64,000 nt of DNA from Haloarchaeobius sp. FL176 (GTDB lineage Archaea > Halobacteriota > Halobacteria > Halobacteriales > Natrialbaceae). The stretch spans positions 310,001-374,000 of the forward strand of contig NZ_JANJYH010000004.1 of the NCBI RefSeq assembly GCF_024609245.1, read 5' to 3'. Under the pieces are notes generated by a model. The model was not told the DNA's origin. It saw only the letters and a list, made by a program, of their open reading frames with translations, and did no database searches. Both the position numbers and the translations under genes were made by a program. Numbering within the stretch: the first letter of the stretch is position 1; each line of letters starts with the position of its first letter. Shown here in pieces: positions 18,598 to 28,027 of this stretch.

Positions 18598-19158
18598 CTA
18601 CTCCAGCAGGCCGAGGTCTTCGAGGCGCGAGACGATCTTGTCGACGGCGTGCTCGGCGTCCTTGGGCTTCTTGCCGCCGGTGATGACGAGCTTCCCGGAG
18701 CCGAACAGGAGCGCGACGACCTCGGGCTCGTCGAGGCGGTAGACGAGGCCGGGGAACTGCTCGGGCTCGTACTCGATGTTCTCCAGCCCGAGACCGATGG
18801 CGATGGCGTTGAGGTTGAGATTGCGGCCGAGGTCGGCAGACGTGACGATGTTCTGGACGACGATCTCCGGGTCTTCGTTCACCTGGATGTTGAGGTCACG
18901 GAGCTTGTCGAAGACGATGCGGAGGCTCTCGTGGACGTCGTCGGTGCTCTTCGCACCGGTGCAGACGATCTTCCCGGACCGGAAGATGAGCGCGGCGGAC
19001 TTCGGCTCCTGCGTGCGGTAGACGAGGCCGGGGAACTGCTCGGGGTCGTAGTCGGCCCCCTCGAGGTCCATGGCGACGCTCTGCAGGTCGAGCTCCTGGC
19101 CGATACCGGTCGAAGCGACGACGTTCTCGATATTTATAGTCTCCTTGGGGTCGGTCAT
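18598..19158 (-). CDS. tbp: TATA-box-binding protein
   Basis: The protein has 186 residues and the two direct repeats of the archaeal TBP saddle: each carries a YEPEQFPGLVYR-type and a KIVCTGAKS / KLVITGGKK-type motif (about 35-75 and 126-166). It binds promoter TATA elements and recruits TFB. The short acidic C-terminus is usual for haloarchaea, which often have several TBP copies. Its own TATA (TTTATAAA at 19186-19193) lies about 28-35 bases upstream of the start, with a palindrome between them. Confidence 0.97.
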   Translation of the reverse strand: MTDPKETINIENVVASTGIGQELDLQSVAMDLEGADYDPEQFPGLVYRTQEPKSAALIFRSGKIVCTGAKSTDDVHESLRIVFDKLRDLNIQVNEDPEIVVQNIVTSADLGRNLNLNAIAIGLGLENIEYEPEQFPGLVYRLDEPEVVALLFGSGKLVITGGKKPKDAEHAVDKIVSRLEDLGLLE

Positions 19159-19162
19159 AACT

Positions 19163-19193
19163 CGACTTAAAAGTCGTATTTAAGGTTTATAAA
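19163..19193 (-). promoter_or_regulatory. tbp promoter with palindrome near the start
   Basis: TTTATAAA at 19186-19193 (minus-strand reading) is a strong TATA element for tbp. Between it and the ATG (19158) lies a perfect inverted repeat, CGACTT (19163-19168), AA, AAGTCG (19171-19176), placed near the expected transcription start. It is a candidate regulator site. Confidence 0.55.
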
Positions 19194-19377
19194 GGTTGGT
19201 GCCACGTGCCTGCACGGGGCCAGACCGAACGACGGGACGGTACGACGGAATCGGTCAATGCTGCCGATAAAAGGCCGACCTGAACGGTCCTCGGTCCACC
19301 GGTGACCGCACCAACGCAAGCACGCGCCGCGCCCGCCAGTCGACACGCTGATTGCCCGTCCTCGCACACGGTTGGAC

Positions 19378-20430
19378 GTGTACCTGCTGGAACTCGGCGG
19401 CGAGAACGACGCCTTCGCCGCCTGCGAGGCCGCCAGCGCGGCGGCCGGCGTCGAGCGCATCGGCGGCGGTCTCGCCGTCGCACGCAGCGTCATCCCCGAA
19501 CGCGTTCGCGGACTGGCCTACACCCACCGCGCGAGCGAACTCGTCGGCCGAACCGACGCGACTGTCGACAGCGCTGTTGCCCTGCTGGAAGCCGCACCGG
19601 TCGACCGCGAGGGAACCGTCGCCGTCCGGGCCCGGGACGTGCGCGGCGACACCGGCGTCTCGACGAGTGACGCCGAGCGTGCGCTCGGGCAGGTGCTCGT
19701 CGACCGCGGGTTCGCGGTGGACCTCGACGACCCCGACCACGAGCTCCGGGCGTTGTTCGCCCCGAGCGTCGACGACGAAGACGGCCCCTCCGTGGAGAGC
19801 GACGGGGCAGCCGGCGAGGCCGGAGTCTGTGCCATCGGCTGGCTCACTGCCGAGTCGGTGCGCGACTTCGGCGACCGCAAGCCCACGGACAAGCCGTTCT
19901 TCCAGCCCGGCAGCATGGACCCATTGCTCGCCCGCGCCATCGCCAACGTCGCCGGCGCGGCCTCGGGGCGTCGCATCCTCGATCCGATGTGTGGCACCGG
20001 CGGCGTCCTCGTCGAGGCGGGGCTCGTCGGCGCGGACGTCGTCGGCGTCGACGCCCAGTCGAAGATGGTCGGCGGGGCGACGGAGAACCTCGGACACTTC
20101 CTCGACGGCGAGGAGGACCACGCGATCACCGACCCGGGCGACTGGCACGTCTGCCGCGGCGACGCCACCCGGCTCCCGCTCGTCGACGACGCAGTCGACG
20201 CCGTCGTCTTCGACGCCCCGTACGGCCGCCAGTCGAAGATCGAGACCCACGCACTCGACGACCTCGTCGCCGGCGCGCTCACGGAGGCTTACAGGGTCGC
20301 CGACCGCGCCGTCGTCGTCGCCGACCGCGACTGGACCGGTGCCGCCAGACGCGCCGGCTGGACGGTCGAGGACTCCTTCGAGCGGCGCGTCCACCGGTCG
20401 CTGACCCGGTACGTGCTCGTGCTCGACTAG
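19378..20430 (+). CDS. trmG10: tRNA (guanine10-N2)-methyltransferase TrmG10
   Basis: The protein has 350 residues: an N-terminal THUMP domain (about 1-150) for tRNA binding and a C-terminal Rossmann methyltransferase with motif I (ILDPMCGTGGVLVEAGLVG, about 201-219) and the catalytic DAPYG (about 280, standing in for the DPPYG of N2-G enzymes). It makes m2G10/m22G10 in tRNA. The GTG at 19378, giving MYLLELGGEN, matches family N-termini better than a TTG two codons earlier. Its stop and that of the convergent thioesterase share one CTAG. Confidence 0.9.
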   Translation: MYLLELGGENDAFAACEAASAAAGVERIGGGLAVARSVIPERVRGLAYTHRASELVGRTDATVDSAVALLEAAPVDREGTVAVRARDVRGDTGVSTSDAERALGQVLVDRGFAVDLDDPDHELRALFAPSVDDEDGPSVESDGAAGEAGVCAIGWLTAESVRDFGDRKPTDKPFFQPGSMDPLLARAIANVAGAASGRRILDPMCGTGGVLVEAGLVGADVVGVDAQSKMVGGATENLGHFLDGEEDHAITDPGDWHVCRGDATRLPLVDDAVDAVVFDAPYGRQSKIETHALDDLVAGALTEAYRVADRAVVVADRDWTGAARRAGWTVEDSFERRVHRSLTRYVLVLD

Positions 20431-20873
20431 TCGCCACCGTCGACCGCGTCGCGTGCCGTCGCCTGCAGCCGTTCGTCCTCCTCGGTCTCGATCCGGACCG
20501 ACGGCACCGGGACCGGCTTCCCGTCACCCCCGACCGCGACGAAGGTGAAACACGCCGCCGTCGTCTGCTTCGTCTCGCCCGAGCGCGGCTCCTCCCGGTA
20601 CGCCCGCAGGAATACCCGGACGCTCGTCCGGCCCGCGTCGAAGACGTACGCGTCGATGAGTGCCGTCTCGCCGACGGGGATGGGCCGCTCGAAGGAGAAC
20701 TCGTCGACCGCAGCGGTGACGCAGGTTTCGCCAGCGAAGCGCATCGCCGCCATCGCGCCGACCTCGTCCATCCACTTCATCAGGTTGCCGCCGTGGACCG
20801 CCTCGTAGTTGTTCGCGTGGTTCGGCTGGACCCGCTGGCGGTTCGTGATCCGCGTCTCCGAGAGCGTCTGCAT
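20427..20873 (-). CDS. acyl-CoA thioesterase, hotdog fold
   Basis: The protein has 148 residues. The hotdog-fold signatures VQPNHANNYEAVHGGNLMKWMDE and FERPIPVGETALIDAYV match the BFIT/YciA acyl-CoA thioesterases, with the active-site region around NHANNYEAVHGG (about 18-29). It hydrolyses acyl-CoA to free acid and CoA; chain-length preference cannot be read. The start MQTLSETRITNRQ is the first Met. The last four bases overlap the trmG10 stop. Confidence 0.85.
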   Translation of the reverse strand: MQTLSETRITNRQRVQPNHANNYEAVHGGNLMKWMDEVGAMAAMRFAGETCVTAAVDEFSFERPIPVGETALIDAYVFDAGRTSVRVFLRAYREEPRSGETKQTTAACFTFVAVGGDGKPVPVPSVRIETEEDERLQATARDAVDGGD

Positions 20874-20935
20874 ATCGGACCCTCGTACGCCACGGAGAAA
20901 GAGAGTTCCCCACCGGCCGAGGGTACTTCAGGAAG

Positions 20936-20955
20936 CACGCCGCAACCGCGGCGTG
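20936..20955. terminator. 8-bp perfect hairpin downstream of rfcC
   Basis: CACGCCGC (20936-20943), loop AACC, GCGGCGTG (20948-20955). It lies about 110 bases past the rfcC stop and upstream of the thioesterase start, both on the minus strand, so it may end the rfcC transcript. Confidence 0.4.
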
Positions 20956-21065
20956 GTCTGACCCACGCGGTCCGGCGGTCGAGGCGGGAGCGCGACGCAC
21001 CCCGGACCGGCAGCTCACGCGTCGCCTGTTCGCAGGAAACCGGCCCCAACAGAGCCAGACAGCCG

Positions 21066-22073
21066 CTACGCCGTCGACCGCCCCAGCTCCGCCAGCAGGT
21101 GACCAAGGTGGACCCGGTCGCTCGTCCCCTCGCTCATGTCGGCGTCGACCTCGCCCGCGAGCCGGTGGAGCCCGGCCAGTCGGTCGCCGTCGTAGCGCTT
21201 GCGACCCACCGTGAGTATCTCCTCCAGTACCTCGGCACCGCTGTAGCCCTCGTCGACGAGCAGGTCGTCGAGCGTCGAGCGGGCGTCGGTGAACTCGCCT
21301 GACTCGGCGTCCTCGAGCATCTCGCGGACCGCATCGAGCGTGCCGACGTCGCCCAGCGTCTCGTAGGCGGTCTGCATCGTCAGCTCGTCGGCCCGCGAGA
21401 CGGTGGTCTGTGCGGCGAGGATCGCCTCGCGGACATCGCCGTCGGCGTAGCCGGCGACGTACTCCAGGCCGTCGTCATCGTAGTCGACGCCCTCGGCCTC
21501 GACGACCCGCCGGAGCACCGTCACCAGCTCGTCGTTCGTTGCCGCCCGCATCGGCACCTGGAAACAGCGCGAACGGATCGGCGGGATGAGCTTCGTCGGC
21601 TGTCGGGTGCAGATGACGAACTGTGTCGTCCGGTGGTAGCGCTCCATCACCCGGCGGAGCGCCTGCTGGAAGTCGACGCGCACGTCCTCGGCGTTGTCCA
21701 GCACGACCGTCTTGTAGCTGCCCGAGACCGGCGCGTAGCTCGCGGACTCCTTCAGCACGTGGTTTATCATGTCCCGCTTCGAGAGCCGGGACTTACCGTC
21801 GAGGAACGAAGCGAAACGGGGGTCGTTCTTGATCTCCGTCTTCGTCCGCCCGAAGAAGTCGGCGACGTTGATCTCCACGAGGTCGTTGTCGGGATCGTCG
21901 TGTGCTGCACGGCCGAGCGCCCGAACTCCCGCCGTCTTGCCGACGCCGGGTGGCCCGTGCAGCAGGAGGTTCAGCGGCTCGTCGACGGCCTTCTGCAGGT
22001 ACTCCCGTGCGTCCGGCTGTGGTAACTCCTCGAGCGACGGGGCGTGGGCGTCGGTCCACAGCGGCGCGTCCAT
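21066..22073 (-). CDS. rfcC: replication factor C small subunit (RfcC-type)
   Basis: The protein has 335 residues and is an AAA+ clamp-loader subunit that helps load PCNA on primed DNA. The Walker A motif is GPPGVGKT (about 39-46). The Walker B region reads VVLDNAED instead of the usual DEAD, and the SRC motif is present (IRSRCFQVP). The degenerate Walker B fits the divergent second small subunit of haloarchaea (RfcC), distinct from RfcA. A C-terminal collar domain follows (about 230-330). The start is ATG at 22073; a GTG one codon earlier is possible. Confidence 0.88.
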   Translation of the reverse strand: MDAPLWTDAHAPSLEELPQPDAREYLQKAVDEPLNLLLHGPPGVGKTAGVRALGRAAHDDPDNDLVEINVADFFGRTKTEIKNDPRFASFLDGKSRLSKRDMINHVLKESASYAPVSGSYKTVVLDNAEDVRVDFQQALRRVMERYHRTTQFVICTRQPTKLIPPIRSRCFQVPMRAATNDELVTVLRRVVEAEGVDYDDDGLEYVAGYADGDVREAILAAQTTVSRADELTMQTAYETLGDVGTLDAVREMLEDAESGEFTDARSTLDDLLVDEGYSGAEVLEEILTVGRKRYDGDRLAGLHRLAGEVDADMSEGTSDRVHLGHLLAELGRSTA

Positions 22074-22115
22074 CACGCGGCGGTAAGCGAGCGCCCGGTA
22101 AGAATCGGTCGGTTC

Positions 22116-22829
22116 TCAGGACGCGCGGCGACCGAGCAACACGCCACCGGCGAGCAGTGCGGCTGCCCCGCCGACGAGCATCGGTGTCGAGAGCCCCGTT
22201 CCGTTCCCGCTGGCCGCACCGCCGTCGTCGCCGTCGTCACCGGGGGCGCTGGTGTCGGGGGTGACCTGCTGGTTCGCAGTTCCGGCGGCGGGGTCCTCGC
22301 CACCGCTGTCGGTCGCGGCGGAGCCTTCGCCCATCGACTGAACGCCGCCGTCCCCGACGCTGATCGCCCCGCTGTCGAGGGTCGCATCGACGTGCTCACC
22401 CGCACCGTTGTTGATCCTGGTGTCGGACTCGACGAACGAGAGCGTCGAGCGCTCGCCCGCGCTCCCGACGACCTCGAACGTGATGGTCGCGAGCTGCGGG
22501 TCGTCGACGCCGTTCGCCTGGGACTGGGTGAGGAACACCCAGCCAGCCTCGTTGTCGACGTTCTGCACCGGGTCGGAGTAGTCCGCCCCGGAGACGCGTT
22601 GCACCTGGACGATCGACGGGTCGAACGTGACGTTGGCCTGGTAGCCGGCGACGTCCGAGGCGTCAGCCGCGAGCGTGACGGTAACCGTGTCGCTGGCCGA
22701 TTCCGCCTCGGCCGAGGACAGCGAGAGGGTCGTGGAGTCCTGCGTGGCCGCGACTGGGACGGCTACGAGTGCGAGACAGAGGGCTACCAGCAGCAGTGTC
22801 GTTCCGTCGGGAAGGCGGTTCGTGTTCAT
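22116..22829 (-). CDS. cell-surface cohesin-domain protein with C-terminal membrane anchor
   Basis: The protein has 237 residues. A signal peptide (LLLVALCLALVAVPVAA, about 12-28) is followed by a cohesin-like beta-sandwich (about 33-160, with DVAGYQANVTFDP, VQNVDNEAG and ATITFEVVG). An acidic Ser/Gly/Thr linker (about 165-205) leads to a C-terminal helix LVGGAAALLAGGVLLGRR, as in haloarchaeal surface proteins with a C-terminal anchor. Cohesins bind dockerins. The protease upstream ends in a dockerin and carries a closely similar cohesin, so this protein may dock that protease at the surface. The start MNTNRLPDG is the Met closest to the signal peptide. Confidence 0.8.
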   Translation of the reverse strand: MNTNRLPDGTTLLLVALCLALVAVPVAATQDSTTLSLSSAEAESASDTVTVTLAADASDVAGYQANVTFDPSIVQVQRVSGADYSDPVQNVDNEAGWVFLTQSQANGVDDPQLATITFEVVGSAGERSTLSFVESDTRINNGAGEHVDATLDSGAISVGDGGVQSMGEGSAATDSGGEDPAAGTANQQVTPDTSAPGDDGDDGGAASGNGTGLSTPMLVGGAAALLAGGVLLGRRAS

Positions 22830-22982
22830 GAGTCGTGTGGTGAAACCGGCGACCGGGTGTCCCCGGCCGCCCCTGGTGCCCGTCGAGCGGGCAGTACGCA
22901 AAGCCGCGTGCGTCGTCGTCGAAACGGCCTCGCGCGGATGCGAGGTGATCAGCGAGTGGTGCGACTGGGTGTGGTGGCCCGG

Positions 22983-25900
22983 TTAGGCTTCAGCCTGGAG
23001 CTGGGAGCCGACGAGGTCGGAGACCGTCATCGGCTGCGGCGCCGAGATGCTGCTGCCGACGATCTCCTCGAGGATGAGGGTCACGTCAGCAGAGGTGACC
23101 TCGCCGTCGCCGTTCATGTCGGCGCAGCTCGGGTTGAAGTTCTCGGGGTTCTCACCGACGATGTACTGCTGGGTGAGCGTCGCGTCCTGGACGGTGATGG
23201 CACCGTCGGAGTTGACGTCACCGGGCGTGCAGTCGGCGGTCTCGACCGCACCGGGCGTGAACTCCACGAGCGGCGCGGTGCCGTTCTTGTAGGTCACCAT
23301 CGACGCGCTCGTGTTCCAGGTGACTTCGGCCGTCTCGTTGAAGTCGTCCATGAGAACGTCGAACTCGATGTCGACCATGGTCGGCTTGTCGACGCCGCTC
23401 GCCTGTGCCTGGGCCATGGAGACGACACCGTTCTCGTTGTCGATGTTGACGACCGGGTCGGCGAAGTCCTGGCCGTCGACGCTCTCGACCTGGAGCTTGT
23501 TCGGGTCGAAGTGGAGCTCGGCCTGATAGCCGGCGACGTCGTCGATGTCACCGGTCCAGATGCTCACTTCTGCGGGCTCGCCGGGCTGGGTCGCCGTCTC
23601 GGTGACGTCGACCGTGCCGGCGGGCTCGGGCGTGTCGGATGCGAACATCACCGAGTTCGCGAGGATCTGGTCGGCCTCATCGGTGAAGTCACCGTCCCCG
23701 ACGAACGCCTCACGACCGAGCGTGGACGCCATGACGCCCCAGCGGTTCGCGTCGACCGCGATACCTGCGCCCTTCACACCGGCGTCTGCGGTGTGGAGGT
23801 TACCGATAACGGCCGCGTTAGTGTCGGTGAACCACGAGTGGTCGTTGAACGTGGTGGCGGTGTGGAGCTGGACGCTCTCACCGGGTCCGGCGACACCCTC
23901 GAAGATCGGGTGGTCGCTGGTCACCTCGTAGGAGACCACGCCGTCACCGAACGTGTCGTCGGTGTTGGCGGGGTCGCCGATGGCCGAGGAGCGGACCGGG
24001 ACACCGTTACTGTCGTCGCCCCAGTTGTCGAGCCAGACCACGCCGGTCGTGATCGAGCTCGTGGCAGAGGCGAACGCCTCGCCGTTTTCCTCGGCGATGT
24101 TCTGCACGACGAAGCTGTCGTAGCTGTCGACGTTGCTGGTCGCCTCGTCGGAGCTCATTACGGTCACCTGGTAGTTGCCAGGCAGGTACTCCTGGAGGGT
24201 GCCCTTGACTGCCTCACCGTGGTCACCGGCGTCGTCGACGAGGCCGACCTGGGTGAACTCCTCGAACACGTCAGTCGGACCGGTCGTGACCTCGATGGAC
24301 TCGTTGAGCCCCTCGAAGGTGTGGACGACCGAGACGCTACCGCTGGTGTCCGCGGTCGTCTCGACGGTCACCGTGGCGGTGACGTCGGTCGGCTCGTCGA
24401 AGGTGATCGTCTGGCCCCACGGGACCTCCTGGCCGTTGACGTACAGCGTGGCGTTTGCCTCGCTGTAGCCGTCGCCGAGTTCGGCCGTGTAGGCTTCGAG
24501 GTTCGCGGCCTCTGCGACCGCGGTGGCGTTCTCACCGCCCTCGATGGCGGACGGCTGTCCGCTCAGCAGCCGGACATCCAGCGTCGGGTTCAGCGAGAAG
24601 TCCTGGATGACGTAGCTCCCGTTGACGGTCACCGTGGCGGACGCCATCTCGTAACCGAACTTCTCGACGGTGACGGTGTGGGTCCCGTTCGTCGCGAGCA
24701 GACTGTAGGCCCCGTTCTCGTCGGTCTCCGTCGCGGCACCGGTGTCGAGGCTTACGGTCGCCCCTTCGATGGCGTTGCCGTCGGCGTCGGTAACGGTCCC
24801 GTTGACGCCCTGTTCGAGTGCGACCATGTTGGTCGCCGCGAGTGCGTCGACGATACCGGCACCGTAGCGCGTGTCGTTGCCGGAGGGCTCGCCCTCGGGC
24901 TTCCACGCGGTCTCCCGCAGGGCGGTCCGAATCTGGTCGTTGGTGAGCTGTCCGGGACCGGCAGCGGACTCCATCAGTGCAACGGCGCCCGCCACAGCCG
25001 GTGCGGACATCGAGGTGCCGCTGACGTTACACCACTGAGCTTCCTCGGTACAGCCGGGATACGCTCCGGGTGAGAGGCTCTGACCCTCCGGAATCGAGCT
25101 GTACACGAGGTTACCGGGTGCGGAGACGTCCGGAACGACGTACTCCTCCGGCCAGTTCTCGGGCGCTGCATCGCCCCAGTCCTCGCTCGTGTCGACGGTC
25201 ATGCCGCTGGAGAAGTCCGTGATGTTGGCGTTCCGGTCGGACGCGCCGATCGCGACGGACTCGAAGACGTTACCGGGCGAACCGCTGGTCCCTTCGCCAC
25301 CGTTGCCGGACGACGCGATAACGATGGAACCTGCGGCTTCCGCGTTCTCGACGGGCTCGACCATCGGTTCCGAGAAGCACGGCCCGGGCTGGCACCCGAG
25401 ACTCATGCTGATGACGTCGGCATCCTCCTCGACGGCCCACTCCATGCCGCTGGTGATGGCCGCGAAGGTGTTGCCGCTGGTCGGCGTCAGCACGCCGCCG
25501 TGCATGAGCTTGACGTTCGGTGCGACACCGATGCTGACGTTACTTGCGTCGCCACCGGAGACGATTCCCGAGGTGTGGGTACCGTGGGCACCGCCGTACG
25601 GGCCGGGGGTCGAGTTGACCATCTCACCTGCCTCGTTCCATTCGCCCCAGCCACCGGGGTACGTCTCGTTGCCGGGGTCCTCGGTGTAGAGGTCGATGTC
25701 GGGGTGATCGGCCTCGACACCGCTGTCGAGGACGGCGACCTTCGCGCCTTCACCCATCGTCCCGTACTCCTCCCAGACCTCGGTCGCGTTGATCTGCGTC
25801 AGGGCGTACGAGTGGTTGACCGGGGGCTGCTGCGGCGCAGCGCCGCTGGACTCGGGCGGCTCAGGCGATGCGAACTTGAAGTTTGCGTGCAGCTGCTCCA

Positions 25901-26369
25901 CGCTGTCGAAGCGCTCCAGTTCGTCTATCGTGGTCGCGTCACCACGGACAGTCAGAAGGACGGCGTTCGTGATCCACCAGGTGTTCGCGACTACGACGTT
26001 GTCGTTGTTCTCCGCCTAGTCGAGTATCGGCCGCTGCGTGCGCTCGGCGTGGGACTGGAGCGTACCGATGGTCTGGCCACGCGTGGCCGTCGCGCTCGTG
26101 TCCGCGCCTTCCAATCTGACGACGACCTGGGTTACTTCCTGCTGCTCGAGCTGACGTTCGAGTGCAGGCTGTACCCACACGTCGTCCGAGGGTTCGGACG
26201 CGTCTTCAGAAGCTGTGCTTGCTGCGACGTCGTCACCGACGCCTGCCTGTACGATATCTGTCGAAGTGCCTGCCTGCTGGTCGGCTGGAGCTCCGGCCGC
26301 AACGTACGGAGTCGTGAAACCGAATACCATCAGACTGGCGAGCAGTAGTGCTAGGAGTTTCCGATTCAT
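22983..26369 (-). pseudogene. secreted subtilisin-like protease with cohesin and dockerin, interrupted by an in-frame TAG
   Basis: One continuous reading frame of 1128 codons is broken only by TAG at codon 118 (26016-26018). Before it: a signal peptide (1-25) and the first part of an I9-type propeptide (QVVVRLEGAD, HAERTQRPILD). After it, in the same frame, the propeptide continues (VVVANTWWITNAVLLTVRGD) into an S8 catalytic domain with Asp215 (VAVLDSGV), His262 (GAHGTHTSG) and Ser453 (GTSMSAPAVAG). Next come a carboxypeptidase-regulatory-like repeat (about 520-600), a large middle region, a cohesin (about 905-1040) and a dockerin with two calcium-loop motifs (GDVNSDGAITVQD, ADMNGDGEVTSAD; about 1045-1105). 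Everything else looks intact. It may be a recent nonsense allele, a readthrough gene, or restart from an internal codon such as GTG at 25901. Confidence 0.85.
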
Positions 26370-26719
26370 CCTTTCCCCCTGCGAGAACCGCTCCCGCAGT
26401 ACCTCTCCCTCATTTCTACGTCTCCAAAGTTAATTTCCAGATAACTGATGGTCAATCGAAGGTGGGGGAGGGAGCCGACATATAGGGGCATTGATGGTCA
26501 CTTTTGCCCACCTCAACCACGGCTTCACGAGTAGTGGTCACACGGAACGTTCGGGAACCGCTCTCGTGAACGGTCTAATAGTAATTTCTATTAGTTGAGA
26601 ACCGGCGAACCGAACGGATGGAACGCTCTCGACGGCGTTAATCAGTCCGTTAACGAGCCGAAAAACGAGGTTCACGACGCCCGTTACGAGACCTGAATAA
26701 AGGGTGGGCGGCCGGCTGA
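26370..26719. promoter_or_regulatory. AT-rich intergenic region with promoter and inverted repeat
   Basis: This 350-base gap holds the protease promoter (AT-rich stretches at about 26412-26445 and CATATAG near 26480 on the plus strand). It also holds an inverted repeat, CTAATAG (26575-26581), six bases, CTATTAG (26588-26594), which may be an operator or the terminator of the DUF4382 gene. A 61-codon frame at 26538-26723 is open here but has no supporting features. Confidence 0.45.
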
Positions 26720-27865
26720 TCACGCAGTGACTGCCACGCGGCCCTGTCCGTCGTTACCGCGGACCGGCCACGACTGTTCTGCCTCGGCGTCGCCCTTCGT
26801 GACCGTCACCTCGAACTCCTCGGCGTCCTCCGGTACCGTGAGTTCGATGGTGCCGTCTGCGTCGGTGGTACCGACCGTCTCGTCGTCGACGGTCACGGTC
26901 GCGTTGGCGACGGCGGCGTCCTCGTTCCCGGCGACTGTCAGCGTCACCGTCTCACCGGCTCTGACCTGGCCGTCGATGGCAAGTTCGAGCTCGTTCTCGG
27001 TGTCGTCATCGTCGGTCTCGTCGTCGTTCCCGGGGACTGCGTTCTCGGGCGGACCGCGTTCGCCCTCACGCTCGTCCGCGTCGACGTCGTCTATCTCGAC
27101 CTGGTCGCCGGTTCCGGACTCGCTCACGACCGGACGAAGGATGTACCGTCCGGAGTTCCCGGCCTCGTGGACCATGATGTCGAACACGAAGCTCAGGTTC
27201 GACCCGGTTTCGGCGGTGAACTGGTTGTTGATCTGGAGCTTGTCGCTCGGGAGCTTGACGTCGACCTGCTCGCCGTTCTCCAGGGTACCCTGGACGTCGC
27301 TGACGTGGACGAACACTCTATCGTACTCGCCCGCGCTGATGTTGAAGTCGGCCAGGCGGGAGGCGTTCGCGCCCTGCAGCTCGGTCAGGTCGACGGTGCG
27401 GTTGTCCATCTCGTGGGTGACCCAGCCCTCGGAGTCGCTGCCGGGCTCGGTCTCCTCACCATCGCTGTTGGACTTGTTGTCGTCGGCGTCGTCGCTCTCG
27501 GTCTCGGGAGCGTCCGTGGTCGTGTTCGTTCCGGTCTCTGTGACCGTCTCGTTCACGTCCTCGGGCTCGGCGGTGGTCTCGTTCTCGCTGTCGTCAGCGT
27601 CCTCGTCAGCTTCGTCCGCGTCGTCACCGCTCTCGTCGGCCTGGTGGAAGCCCACGGACGTGATGGTGACGTTGAGGTGTTCGAACTGGTCGATAGCGCC
27701 CGGGCGGTCGCTCACGTAGAACGACACGCTGGTGTCGTCGGAGCCGGTGTTCGCAGCGTCATCGGTGTTCGCGCCATCCCCTGTCCCGGCGACGCCGCCG
27801 AGGCAGCCGGCGGTCACGAGGAGGGCGGCCAGTGCGATTGCGAGCAGTGCAGTGGATCGTGACAT
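26720..27865 (-). CDS. DUF4382 lipoprotein with Ig-like C-terminal domain
   Basis: The protein has 381 residues. The lipobox LLVTAGCLGG (Cys21) predicts a membrane-anchored lipoprotein. A DUF4382 domain (about 43-260) begins VSFYVSDRPGAIDQFEHLNVTI and ends VHEAGNSGRYILRPVV. It is interrupted by a long acidic Asp/Glu/Asn/Thr insertion (about 75-140), unusual in length. The last 85 residues form a bacterial-Ig-like domain (VTLTVAGNED, TVDDETVGTTDADGTIELTVP). Function is unknown; the family is often found on archaeal surfaces. It is divergent from rnz. Confidence 0.85.
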   Translation of the reverse strand: MSRSTALLAIALAALLVTAGCLGGVAGTGDGANTDDAANTGSDDTSVSFYVSDRPGAIDQFEHLNVTITSVGFHQADESGDDADEADEDADDSENETTAEPEDVNETVTETGTNTTTDAPETESDDADDNKSNSDGEETEPGSDSEGWVTHEMDNRTVDLTELQGANASRLADFNISAGEYDRVFVHVSDVQGTLENGEQVDVKLPSDKLQINNQFTAETGSNLSFVFDIMVHEAGNSGRYILRPVVSESGTGDQVEIDDVDADEREGERGPPENAVPGNDDETDDDDTENELELAIDGQVRAGETVTLTVAGNEDAAVANATVTVDDETVGTTDADGTIELTVPEDAEEFEVTVTKGDAEAEQSWPVRGNDGQGRVAVTA

Positions 27866-28027
27866 CGTAGCTACCCCTGAGGCGTCGGAGGGTATAAACC
27901 GGGAACTCGGTTGGGAACGATTTGCCCGGATTCAACCGAATCGACGGTTCTGAACGGTCGTGAACGGTTTCAGCCGCGGGTCGACCGTTTCGACACCGGT
28001 TTACCGGTTCCCGGTGGACGGTGTACC

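Noticed and set aside
26016-26348. TAG in the protease read as pyrrolysine
   Set aside because: Nothing else in the window points to pyl genes, and the flanking residues fit an ordinary Tyr or similar codon; kept only as a remote option.
26538-26723. 61-codon minus-strand frame starting with GTG overlapping the DUF4382 stop
   Set aside because: Slightly hydrophobic, but there is no family, weak codon pattern and no conserved motif; it lies in an AT-rich regulatory gap.
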